This document shows positions 31,313-39,603 of a stretch of 64,000 bases of DNA, one piece after another. Position numbers and translations under genes: made by a program. The notes under the pieces are model-generated. The model saw only the letters and a program-made list of their open reading frames with translations, was not told the DNA's origin and ran no database searches. The stretch comes from Enterovibrio paralichthyis (GTDB lineage Bacteria; Pseudomonadota; Gammaproteobacteria; Enterobacterales; Vibrionaceae): contig NZ_JAHUTS010000015.1 in NCBI RefSeq assembly GCF_019209835.1, forward strand, positions 1 through 64,000. Direction: 5' to 3'. Numbering within the stretch: the stretch's first letter is position 1; each line of letters starts with the position of its first letter.

Positions 31313-32369
31313 TTAGTTCGATTTATCCAGTGCAGCCTGACGTTTTTGCGCTACGCTGTGCTTAGCCTCTTCCCAAAATGCTTCCCCACGCGATCTAAGT
31401 GGTTCAGGTAACGCAAATAAATGCTCAACCGTCTTGTTAATGTACACATCAACTTTTTTCTGCAATCCAAGATCATTCGCGTGAAGAGTCATGAAAAGGC
31501 TATGGCTAAATTTGGTCAATCTTCCAACGACCTGATCGGTCAGCTTTTGCAAGATGTCAGTTAACTTTTCTCTATCTACTAACATTTGCGCCACCTCATC
31601 TCGCAATAAGCTTTTAGCTTTAAGCAACGTTGATCTTTCTTGCTCCAAGTACTCCACCTCATCTTCTAACATCATCTGCTCGCCCTTGGTCATCTCTAGT
31701 TGAAATTGGCGCTCTGACAGCTCTGTTCTTACCTGCTCACTCTCATGAGTTAAACTTTCCAAAAGTTCACGCTGCTTTGAGATCATCCTATTATGGTGAT
31801 TGTACTCGCGTTGCTCTTTGGGCAGCTTTGCTTGTAAGTTCATTTTGGCTCGTTGCTTTGAGCGACGCTCAGTTTCTGGTGCAAGTTCAGCTGTGAGCCC
31901 CTTAGGGTGAAAAAGGTTCTTGTTAAAATAACTACGCACCATTGTCTGAAAAACCTCACCAAACACTTTTGTTTGAGAGCTATTTAGACTTCCATCTAAC
32001 GAGAATAAATCAATATCCATTCCTGTTTGAAGAATGTAATTATTGGCCATAGCACGTTGCATCTTAAGCAAGTCGTATTCACCCGTTTCACTATTGCACC
32101 CCGAAAGAAAGTAGTGGGTATGTGCCCCCGTATCTTCGTTGGTTTCACGCTCGTCATCATGTCCAAATACCGCACTAATCTGATAGTTGGGGAAATAGCT
32201 TGTTAGAAAGCCGACCGTTGCTTCAATGTATTCATCCAACGTGATCTCGCAATTACTCACATTCCATTGATGCGGCACTTTTATTATTCCCTCCTGAAGG
32301 CGGGTAATATTTCGGTTAGGTGGCGGCCGTATAATTGAAGCGTCGATGGAAAAATCGGATTGCTTTCAT
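31313..32369 (-). pseudogene. relaxase-like coiled-coil protein, frameshifted near its start
   Basis: The open part, from GTG 32278, gives 321 residues. It includes H-x-D-D-E-R...G-A-H-T-H-Y, reminiscent of the metal-binding H-x-D-E...H-x-H motif of Mob/Pre-type plasmid relaxases, then a coiled coil (about residues 150-235 of this part). Upstream the same frame stays open for 30 codons (SIDASIIRPPPNRNITRLQ). A separate ATG at 32369 with AGGAGG 6 bases before it enters that frame if one T of the T5 run at 32350-32354 is removed, giving MKAIRFSIDASIIR and 351 residues. I infer a 1-base insertion. Restart at GTG 32278, which also has AGGAGG upstream, could still make the shorter protein. Confidence 0.5.
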
Positions 32370-32370
32370 T

Positions 32371-32391
32371 CTCGACCTCCTAGAGGTAGAG
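32371..32391. repeat. inverted repeat at the relaxase-like gene start
   Basis: CTCGACCTC (32371-32379) and GAGGTAGAG (32383-32391) pair at 8 of 9 positions around a CTA loop. It covers the ribosome site of the full-length relaxase-like gene, so it could control translation; a transfer-origin role is a weaker alternative. Confidence 0.4.
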
Positions 32392-32529
32392 TCAGAGAGT
32401 CAAGAGATACTTCTCTTGCCCGTAGCTTGCGTGCATCTTTTGCGAAGCAAAAGTGTGACTCAAGCGCAGCGGGTTGCGTAACCGTCACATTTTCCTGTGG
32501 ACGTTGTTTTCGGCCACGCTCCGCAGCTG

Positions 32530-33803
32530 TCACACCGTCAGCATTGCCCCAATATCACCCAAACTAAAACAGCCAAGCGCGTCCATCAACTGTCCAGGCT
32601 CAAGTGGTTTACCATACCTGCCATAGGTCATGGCTTGATATTTATGCCCGACAAGTTGCGACACAATATGCTCTTCGAAATTCGCCCGTTTCATCTCGTC
32701 AATGAAGGTATGACGAAAAGAATACGCAGTAGCACGCTCTCCTGCTTTGAATCCGAGGCTATCCAGAACGCGACCAAATGTATCGCGATAATCTTTTGAC
32801 CAGTCGTGGTCATCACCTCGCGGAGTAAGGTCAAACAGTTGGGTCTTCTTGGTGCGTTTGCGTTGGTTTACATAAGCAACAAACCCTAGAGTTCCAGTAA
32901 CGTGGGATGAATAGGTATGACTCGCCGCGAAGAGGCGTTTTTAAGCCGTCGTGTGTTTCCTGTGTCGGTAAATTGAATGCAGGGCTGCCCGTCCAACTGA
33001 ATATCCTGAACACGAAGCTGACACACTTCAGAAGGCCGACATCCCTGATACATCATCAGTAAGGTTATCCATTTGAACTGTTGTGATTGCTTTGTATACG
33101 CATCGCTTTGCAATAACCGCTTTAAATCGGTTAAATCCCAGCGCTGTCGCTCATCATGTGCATGATGGTTAAGCTTTGTCGGCGGTTTAATTACAGTGAA
33201 TGGGTTGCTGGCGACTTGCTCTTTGGCAACGCACCAGTTGAAAAACTGTTTATTGGCTGCAAGGTAGTCTTTAAGGGTTTTGTGGCTTAACCCTCTGCGA
33301 AGCAATGCACCACGGTATTCCATGGCAATGCCATTGGTCGGCTTAATTGCCCCCTGCGCTCTCATGTATGCCAGAAAATCATCGCAGCGTTGTGTCAGTT
33401 GCTTGAGGGTAAGCTGAGTGACCCCTTCTAGTTGTTTAGTGGCAACAAACTGCTCTAGCGTCACACTGTCGATGCCGCCTTTTGCCTCAGGCTTTCTGAC
33501 CGTTGTACTCAGCTGAGGTGCGCGAGTTTGGACTTCTGGTTGTTTTCGATAATCCTGACGTAATACATCAATCGCGTCAGCAAGTTCCGCTTTAAAATCA
33601 ACGAAACACAGCGACAGCCTGATGGCCTTTTCAAACAAACCGTGAAGCAATTGAACTTGCTCGATATTTCGCAGGTAAGCAGTCTTGCGCTCGCGGGTCA
33701 GAAGGAAGAATTTGAACTCTTTGGGGTAACCACTTTCACGCAGTGAAAGTGGAGTTGCAATACGTATGTAGTAAACGCTGTTGGGGAGTCTCAATAAGTA
33801 CAT
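32530..33803 (-). pseudogene. tyrosine-recombinase integrase, disrupted by a 2-bp frameshift
   Basis: The first frame runs from ATG 33803 (AAGGTGG upstream) for 305 residues with the catalytic arginine in QGCRPSEVCQL and stops at a TAG at 32886. The rest is intact in another frame: GFVAYVNQRKRTKK, then the box II arginine in SFRHTFIDEM, the GHK motif and the tyrosine region MTYGRYGK, ending at a TGA at 32530. Removing one CT from CTCT at the break restores ELGFVAYV and a 423-residue integrase. The longer upstream frame reads through tRNA-Ser and is not used. The gene lies just downstream of the tRNA 3' end, the classical place for an integrase of a tRNA-targeting element. Confidence 0.85.
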
Positions 33804-33847
33804 CTGTACCACCTTTCTGTGCAAGGTGATTTTTGAGAACCCAGATA

Positions 33848-33876
33848 CGAAAAAACCGCTGTAAAAACAGCGGTTT
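33848..33876 (-). terminator. terminator of tRNA-Ser copy 2
   Basis: Perfect 9-bp stem AAACCGCTG / CAGCGGTTT with a 6-base loop and TTTTTTCG on the minus strand. Confidence 0.8.
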
Positions 33877-33888
33877 AATCTTTCAATT

Positions 33889-33979
33889 TGGCGGAGGGAT
33901 AGGGATTTGAACCCTAGATACGCTATTAACGTATGCCGGTTTTCAAGACCGGTGCTTTCAACCACTCAGCCATCCCTCC
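33889..33979 (-). tRNA. tRNA-Ser(TGA), copy 2
   Basis: Identical in sequence to the tRNA at 29483-29573 through all 91 bases, including the TGA anticodon and encoded CCA. The integrase remnant begins 86 bases past its 3' end. Its 3' end contains the 12-base core shared with repeats A and B. Confidence 0.97.
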
Positions 33980-33994
33980 GTAGGTGCGGCGAAT

Positions 33995-34021
33995 ATTATA
34001 AGGGTAAGGCAACGCTGTAAA
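33995..34021 (-). promoter_or_regulatory. promoter of tRNA-Ser copy 2
   Basis: TATAAT (34000-33995) and TTTACA (34021-34016), 15-base spacer, the same as copy 1. Confidence 0.65.
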
Positions 34022-34090
34022 GCCTAAATTTAAGGATTTACGTTCGTTTGAGCGGGCTTTAGACACTTTGCGCAATGACGCATCACATCC

Positions 34091-34124
34091 AATAAAAAAT
34101 GAACAGGGCAGCCTAAGCCGCCCT
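34091..34124 (-). terminator. terminator of the pst operon
   Basis: 8-bp stem with one mismatch (34105-34112 / 34117-34124) followed on the minus strand by a T run (TTTTTTATT, after four bases), 24 bases past the pstB stop. Confidence 0.7.
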
Positions 34125-34147
34125 GCCCTTATTCTTCAGTTTTGCCC

Positions 34148-35014
34148 TTAACCAAAGCGTCCGCTGATGTAATCACGGGTCAGTTTGTGCTCTGGGGCGT
34201 TGAAAACCTGCTCGGTTGTGTTCACTTCCACCAGATCGCCAAGATGGAAATAAGCGGTGCGGTCGGAAACACGCGATGCCTGCGACATGGAGTGCGTCAC
34301 AATCACGATACTGAAGTTGGTTTTCAGCTCTTCAATCAGATCTTCAATGATGCCAGTGGCGATAGGGTCGAGCGCAGAACATGGCTCATCCATCAAAATC
34401 ACTTCTGGCGCAATAGAGATAGTTCGGGCAATACACAGGCGCTGTTGCTGACCACCGGAAAGACCGGTCGCTGGCTGATCCAAACGGTCTTTCACTTCCA
34501 TCCACAAGCCAGCGCGGCGCAGCGATTGTTCCACCACTTCTTCCAGCTCGTCTTTGTTATCTACCAGACCATGAATACGGGGGCCATAAGCGACGTTGTC
34601 AAAGATGGATTTTGGAAACGGGTTCGGACGTTGAAACACCATGCCAACCTGAGAGCGCAGTTCAACAATCTCCTGATCCTTGGCGTAAATATCGTGATTA
34701 TCCAGCATGATTTTACCGGTGACTTCACAGCCTGGCACTGTGTCGTTCATACGGTTAAGGCAGCGAAGAAACGTCGACTTACCACAGCCGGATGGGCCAA
34801 TCATCGCCAGTACCTGCTTTTCGCCTATGTCGAGGTTCACATTGCGAATCGCAGGTTTAGCGCCATTTTCATAGCTGACACCCACATTGCGGGCTGTCAT
34901 ACGAGGCGCATCCACAAAGGCTACGCCGCAGGTTTGCTTGGGTGCAGCGGTTTTTTCTGCGGCCTTTTGCTTAGTATTTGCCATCTGGCCTGCGTGAGTA
35001 ATTACAGTTGTCAT
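34148..35014 (-). CDS. pstB: phosphate ABC transporter ATPase PstB
   Basis: Energises high-affinity phosphate import. 288 residues, with an N-terminal extension of about 35 residues rich in Ala/Lys before the cassette. Walker A GPSGCGKST, Q-loop FQRPNPFP, signature LSGGQQQR, Walker B VILMDEP and switch His in THSMSQA are all intact. It follows pstA by 10 bases. phoU, often the next gene, is absent. Confidence 0.95.
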   Translation of the reverse strand: MTTVITHAGQMANTKQKAAEKTAAPKQTCGVAFVDAPRMTARNVGVSYENGAKPAIRNVNLDIGEKQVLAMIGPSGCGKSTFLRCLNRMNDTVPGCEVTGKIMLDNHDIYAKDQEIVELRSQVGMVFQRPNPFPKSIFDNVAYGPRIHGLVDNKDELEEVVEQSLRRAGLWMEVKDRLDQPATGLSGGQQQRLCIARTISIAPEVILMDEPCSALDPIATGIIEDLIEELKTNFSIVIVTHSMSQASRVSDRTAYFHLGDLVEVNTTEQVFNAPEHKLTRDYISGRFG

Positions 35015-35024
35015 AGTTCTACTC

Positions 35025-36326
35025 CTACCATCTGCGCTCTAAGCGCTTACGCATGATCACTGCGCATGCATTCATTACTGCCAAAAACGCAAGCAACACC
35101 ATGATTGCGCCAGACGTATTTTCGATAAATCCCTTCTCTGGGTTTTCCGCCCAAAGGTAAATCTGAACCGGCAACGCGGTCGCGGCATCCAAGGGCCCAG
35201 ACGGCACGTCAACGATAAACGCCACCATACCAATCATCAGCAGCGGCGCCGTCTCACCCAGCGCCTGAGCCATACCAATGATGGTACCGGTCAGCATGCC
35301 GGGCATTGCCAGCGGTAAAACGTGATGGATCACCATTTGCATTTTTGATGCGCCCACGCCAAGCGCGGCATCGCGCACTGAGGGTGGCACTGCTTTGATG
35401 GATGCACGGCTGGAAATGATGATCGTCGGCAGCGTCATCAGCGTGAGTACCAGACCGCCTACCAACGGTGCGGAGCGCGGTAAATCTGCCACATTCAGGA
35501 ACACAGCAAGACCTAACAAACCGAACACGATAGACGGCACCGCAGCCAGGTTGTTGATGTTGATTTCAATCAGCTCTGTCACGCGGTTCCGTGGCGCGAA
35601 TTCTTCCAGATAAATCGCTGCAGCCACACCAATCGGGAAACTCAGTACCAGGGTGACCAACAAGGTGTAGAACGAGCCGACGGTTGCTCCCCAGATCCCT
35701 GCTAGCTCCGGGTCACGGCTGTCGCCATGGGTGAAGAAGTTAGTGTTGAAGACGGTACGTACCCGCCCTTCTTTTACCAGTTCGTCATACCATTCGATTT
35801 GCTGGTTCTTGAACTGGCGGCCATCTTCCGGCGTGCTGGCTTTGATGTTGCCTTTGTTGTACTGGTTGAAATTGTCACCGGCCAGTGCCCAGTAGGTAAT
35901 GGTTTGACCAACGAGGGACGGGTCTGCCATCACGCGGTCACGTAAGTCGTATTCCGCGCCATTTGAAATGAAGCGGTAAAGCTCGCGTTTTTGCTTGCGC
36001 CCTTCAACTGGCACTGCCTCCAACAACGCTTTACGCAGGACTTTGCGATAGCTTGCCTGCATCAGGGCTTTCTGGTCTGTTTCGTTGCTGTCAACGCCGA
36101 GCGCCTCGGCAGACAAGTCAACCTTGAGCTCAATTTCTGTGGTGAAAAAGGCGGTATAGCCTTCCCCGACAATGGTCGTCATCAATACGATAAGAAAGGC
36201 GAACGCCATGGAGATCGAGGCGATACCGTAAAAGCGGAAACGCTTTTCCTTTCCTCGCCGACGTGCAACACCAGCCTTTACGCGCTCGCGCTTGGTCTCG
36301 GCGATTTTTAGTAATCTATCAGTCAT
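35025..36326 (-). CDS. pstA: phosphate ABC transporter permease PstA
   Basis: Inner-membrane channel subunit, 433 residues against about 300 in E. coli. The extra length is a periplasmic region of about 130 residues between the first membrane helix (about 32-54) and the conserved permease core (about 210-433). The core has the EAA-type loop DAALGVGASKMQMV. It overlaps pstC by 8 bases. The long form is common in vibrios and relatives. Confidence 0.92.
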   Translation of the reverse strand: MTDRLLKIAETKRERVKAGVARRRGKEKRFRFYGIASISMAFAFLIVLMTTIVGEGYTAFFTTEIELKVDLSAEALGVDSNETDQKALMQASYRKVLRKALLEAVPVEGRKQKRELYRFISNGAEYDLRDRVMADPSLVGQTITYWALAGDNFNQYNKGNIKASTPEDGRQFKNQQIEWYDELVKEGRVRTVFNTNFFTHGDSRDPELAGIWGATVGSFYTLLVTLVLSFPIGVAAAIYLEEFAPRNRVTELIEININNLAAVPSIVFGLLGLAVFLNVADLPRSAPLVGGLVLTLMTLPTIIISSRASIKAVPPSVRDAALGVGASKMQMVIHHVLPLAMPGMLTGTIIGMAQALGETAPLLMIGMVAFIVDVPSGPLDAATALPVQIYLWAENPEKGFIENTSGAIMVLLAFLAVMNACAVIMRKRLERRW

Positions 36327-37701
36327 ACTGCTCTCGATATTTTTTCACGATACGGAGTGCGACAAAGTTCAGCGCCAGTGTCACGACAAACAGGGTTAAA
36401 CCAAGGGCAAAGGCTGCCAGGGTTTTCGGGCTGTCGAATTCCTGATCACCCACCAGCAACGTCACGATTTGCACCGTCACTGTGGTTACCGAATCCAGCG
36501 GGTTTGCTGTGAGGTTGGCGGAAAGCCCCGCCGCCATTACCACGATCATGGTTTCACCAATCGCGCGGGAGACGGCAAGCAATAAGCCACCAACAATTCC
36601 GGGCAAGGCCGCGGGTATCACGACATTGACGATGGTTTCAGAGCGCGTTGCCCCAAGCCCCAGCGAGCCGTCACGCAGCGATTGGGGAACCGCAGTAATG
36701 ACATCGTCAGACAATGATGAAACAAACGGGATAATCATGACGCCCATGACGGCGCCTGCCGCCAGTGCACTTTCTGAAGAGACGCCCGAAATACCAATGG
36801 ACTCAGCAACATCCCGGATAAAGGGTGCTGCGGTCAGGGCGGCGAAGAAGCCGTAAACCACAGTAGGAATACCGGCCAGCACTTCCAGCACAGGTTTAAC
36901 AATGTTCCGGACATTAGGCGATGCGTATTCAGATAGATATATCGCACTCATCAAACCGATTGGTGCGGCAATACACATGGCGATAAAGGAGATCATCAGG
37001 GTACCGGCGAAAAGCGGAATGGCGCCGAACGCGCCGCTGGCACCTTGTTGGTCAGCACGCAGCGCTATCTGCGGTGACCATTCAGTACCGAATAAAAAGT
37101 CGGTAACCGGAATAATTTGAAAGAAGCGGATGGCTTCAAACAGCACCGACAACACGATGCCGAGGGTAGTCAGGATTGCCAGAGTCGAACAGAACATCAA
37201 AAAGAACTGCAGTGTCTTCTCAACGTAATGACGTGCTCTGAGTTTGGGTCTTACCGCACGCCAGCCCAGTGCTAACCCCACCAGAGACAAACTTAGCACA
37301 GCGACAAATTTCAACGTTTTGCCGATGCTTTCTAATTCCAGGTAGTGGTTGGCTGCAGCCTGAAGCTCCGGGGTTTTAGCCGGAAGAATGCCGTGGGCAA
37401 TATGAATGATCTGGCCGAACAGAAGCTGCGGGTTCTCCTGTGCGTCAATGACCGCCTTGGGTATTTGTGCCATCACCAGCGTGCGCACGAGTTCTGGCTC
37501 AACGGCTTGCCAGATTAACATCAAGAGTACAGCGGGGATTGCTGCGAGAATGGCAGCAAAAGAGCCATAGTAGGCGGGTCGGGAGTGAAGTTTGCTCAAC
37601 CCGCCTTCGGCAGTGGCAATGTCACGGGAGCGTTTTTTAGCCAGCAGATAGGCACTGAACGTAAGTACCAACACCACCACTAATAAAGTCGACGTCTGCA
37701 T
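36319..37701 (-). CDS. pstC: phosphate ABC transporter permease PstC
   Basis: Partner channel subunit, 460 residues, again longer than the enteric protein, with an N-terminal domain of two or three helices and soluble segments before the permease core. The core starts near GTLMISFIAMCIAAPIGL and contains the EAA-type loop DGSLGLGATRSETI. It lies 103 bases downstream of pstS, with hairpins between. Confidence 0.92.
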   Translation of the reverse strand: MQTSTLLVVVLVLTFSAYLLAKKRSRDIATAEGGLSKLHSRPAYYGSFAAILAAIPAVLLMLIWQAVEPELVRTLVMAQIPKAVIDAQENPQLLFGQIIHIAHGILPAKTPELQAAANHYLELESIGKTLKFVAVLSLSLVGLALGWRAVRPKLRARHYVEKTLQFFLMFCSTLAILTTLGIVLSVLFEAIRFFQIIPVTDFLFGTEWSPQIALRADQQGASGAFGAIPLFAGTLMISFIAMCIAAPIGLMSAIYLSEYASPNVRNIVKPVLEVLAGIPTVVYGFFAALTAAPFIRDVAESIGISGVSSESALAAGAVMGVMIIPFVSSLSDDVITAVPQSLRDGSLGLGATRSETIVNVVIPAALPGIVGGLLLAVSRAIGETMIVVMAAGLSANLTANPLDSVTTVTVQIVTLLVGDQEFDSPKTLAAFALGLTLFVVTLALNFVALRIVKKYREQYD

Positions 37702-37725
37702 CCCTTATCCTTAATTCCTTTTCAC

Positions 37726-37787
37726 CCAAACCGCCTCTGGGGCGGTCTGGATAAATACTGCAAAGGCGGCGCATCATTGGATGCACC
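37726..37787 (-). other. pstS-pstC intergenic hairpins
   Basis: Two stems: a 9-of-10 match CCAAACCGCC / GGCGGTCTGG (37726-37750) and GGCGCATC / GGATGCACC (37768-37787, one mismatch). They likely protect or partly terminate the pstS message so that the binding protein exceeds the channel. Confidence 0.5.
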
Positions 37788-37804
37788 ACCCTGGGTTTTG
37801 GTTA

Positions 37805-38845
37805 TTACAGGTTTGGCGTCAGAGACACCGCATCGTTACGAACCAGTTTCCAATCACGCGCTGACAGTGGGATCAGGCCGCGGTCAGCCAGGTAACCTTC
37901 GTCACCAATCGCATCTTCAGACGTAAACGCTGACACGTACTCTTTCAGGCCAGGAATCACCTCTGCGTGTGCTTTCTTCACGTAGAAGTACAGTGAGCGA
38001 GAAACCGGGTAAGAACCGTCACCGATGGCTTCAAACGTAGGCTCTACACCTGCAATACGTGCGCCTTGCACTTTGTCAGAGTTTTGGTCGAGGAAGCTGT
38101 AACCGAAAATGCCGAACGCATTCGGGTTAGCATCCAGTTTCTGTACGATCAGGTTGTCGTTCTCGCCCGCTTCGATGAATGCGCCATCTTCACGAATGCC
38201 GTGACATACTGCTTTGTACTTCTTCTTGTCTTGCTTCTTCATCGCTTTCAGCTCTGGGTACTGCTTACAGCCGCCTTCCATTGCCAGCTCTACGAATGCA
38301 TCGCGGGTACCAGACGTTGGTGGTGGGCCCAGAACTTCAATTTTGGTCGCTGGAAGAGAAGGGTTGACGTCTTTCCAGGTTTTGTTCGGGTTTTCGATGA
38401 GGTTGCCGTTCGCATCAGGAACCAATTTAGCCAGTGCAGTGAAAAGATCTTTCAGAGTGATATCGAACTGCTCAGACTTTTTAGAGTTAGCGAAAGCGAT
38501 ACCGTCATAACCGATTTTGATTTCGATGATGTCTTTCACGCCGTTCTTTGCACACAGCTCGATTTCAGAGCTCTTGATTTTGCGCGATGCGTTGGTGATA
38601 TCCGGTGTGTTTTCACCCACACCTTGGCAGAACAGCTTGAGACCGCCGCCGGAACCGGTGGATTCGATTTTCGGTACTGAGTACTCTGAAGTGCGACCGA
38701 AGCGCTCCGCGACAACAGTGGCAAATGGGTAGACTGTTGAAGAACCAACAATACTGATGTAGTCACGGGTTGCAGCAGCAGCGTTGTTTACTGCGAAAGC
38801 AGACAGGCATACCGTCGATGCCGCAATCAGGGCCTTAAGTTTCAC
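37805..38845 (-). CDS. pstS: periplasmic phosphate-binding protein PstS
   Basis: Exported receptor of 346 residues. Signal peptide MKLKALIAASTVCLSAFA with cleavage near AAA|T, then the phosphate loop IVGSSTVYPFATVVAERF, the second site STGSGGGLK and TSGTRDAFVE. The frame is open for 18 codons more, but GTG at 38845 with GGAGG 5 bases upstream gives a proper signal peptide. First gene of pstSCAB. Confidence 0.94.
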   Translation of the reverse strand: MKLKALIAASTVCLSAFAVNNAAAATRDYISIVGSSTVYPFATVVAERFGRTSEYSVPKIESTGSGGGLKLFCQGVGENTPDITNASRKIKSSEIELCAKNGVKDIIEIKIGYDGIAFANSKKSEQFDITLKDLFTALAKLVPDANGNLIENPNKTWKDVNPSLPATKIEVLGPPPTSGTRDAFVELAMEGGCKQYPELKAMKKQDKKKYKAVCHGIREDGAFIEAGENDNLIVQKLDANPNAFGIFGYSFLDQNSDKVQGARIAGVEPTFEAIGDGSYPVSRSLYFYVKKAHAEVIPGLKEYVSAFTSEDAIGDEGYLADRGLIPLSARDWKLVRNDAVSLTPNL

Positions 38846-38952
38846 ATCAACCTCCAAGTCGATATCTTTTAGATTCAGCAGCAGTTCAACCTGCCGCAAA
38901 GTGATTTTCGCTCAAAAACTGAACATAAAATTAGAAGACCCTTGTGACACTC

Positions 38953-38972
38953 CGCTGAACGAAATGTGAACA
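38953..38972 (-). promoter_or_regulatory. candidate PHO box of pstS
   Basis: On the minus strand TGTTCAC-ATTT-CGTTCAG, two related 7-mers 11 bases apart as in PhoB sites (CTGTCAT-N4-CTGTCAT). The match is loose; position, about 110 bases upstream of the start, is acceptable. Confidence 0.35.
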
Positions 38973-39125
38973 TTTGATTACGACAAGCAATACGAACACA
39001 TCCCACCATTCATGAAATGAATTCGTCATCCCATTGCAACATCACCGCCATAGCGTAAAGCAGCGCTTATTAGCAGTGTTAAGCGTGCATAACTAAATGT
39101 GGCTTTAACAAGGAGGATGTAACGA

Positions 39126-39596
39126 ATGGCGCATTCCGTGAGTACCGAACGGGTAGACCATGATGCTGGCGAGACGGTAAGAGCCCATCATGGAAAGCAA
39201 AAACCCAGGGTTCTGTTTTTGTGTGATGGTCAGGAGGGCCATGCTTTGGTGGCGCAATCGATTCTTGCGCACAAGGCGGACAGTCATTTTGTCGGGTACA
39301 GCGCCCACACCGGGACAGACAGTGATGTCCAGCCCGCCTGTCAGCTACTTCACCAGTACAATATCCGTTGTACGGATGAACGTTTTCAGCCGGTCGATGC
39401 CTATAAAGAAGAACATATGGATTTTCTGATCGCCCTGTCACCCGGCTCAGTGCAATCAGGCAAACCCCTGCCGAGCTACAAGAAATTCATTCCCTGGGAT
39501 ATCACCGAAGGGGGCAGCACTGACGATAAACAGCGGGTGATCAAATACATTAACGACCAGATAAACTATTTCCTTTCGGTCTACCTCTACCGGTAA
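39126..39596 (+). CDS. low-molecular-weight phosphatase/ArsC-like protein lacking the catalytic arginine
   Basis: A 156-residue protein whose core PRVLFLCDGQEGHALVAQSIL has the shape of the thioredoxin-coupled arsenate reductase/LMW phosphatase start. Cys33 is present, but the C-x5-R loop ends in His39 where Arg is expected. It further has FVGYSAHTG and FLIALSP, the usual following strands. ATG at 39126 has AGGAGG at ideal spacing. It lies divergent from pstS, so a link to phosphate or arsenate is tempting. Activity is doubtful; a binding or regulatory role is possible. Confidence 0.6.
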   Translation: MAHSVSTERVDHDAGETVRAHHGKQKPRVLFLCDGQEGHALVAQSILAHKADSHFVGYSAHTGTDSDVQPACQLLHQYNIRCTDERFQPVDAYKEEHMDFLIALSPGSVQSGKPLPSYKKFIPWDITEGGSTDDKQRVIKYINDQINYFLSVYLYR

Positions 39597-39603
39597 GGCT
39601 GCG

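Larger units (their letters stand above)
33840..34070. repeat. tRNA-Ser unit, direct repeat copy 2
   Basis: About 231 bases matching 29438-29664, including promoter, tRNA and the flanking CCCAGATACGAAAAA. Copies 1 and 2 bracket the 4.2-kb element in direct orientation. Confidence 0.85.

Noticed and set aside
33804..33965. N-terminal extension of the integrase frame
   Set aside because: It reads through the tRNA-Ser gene. The ATG at 33803 has a good ribosome site and gives a normal integrase start.
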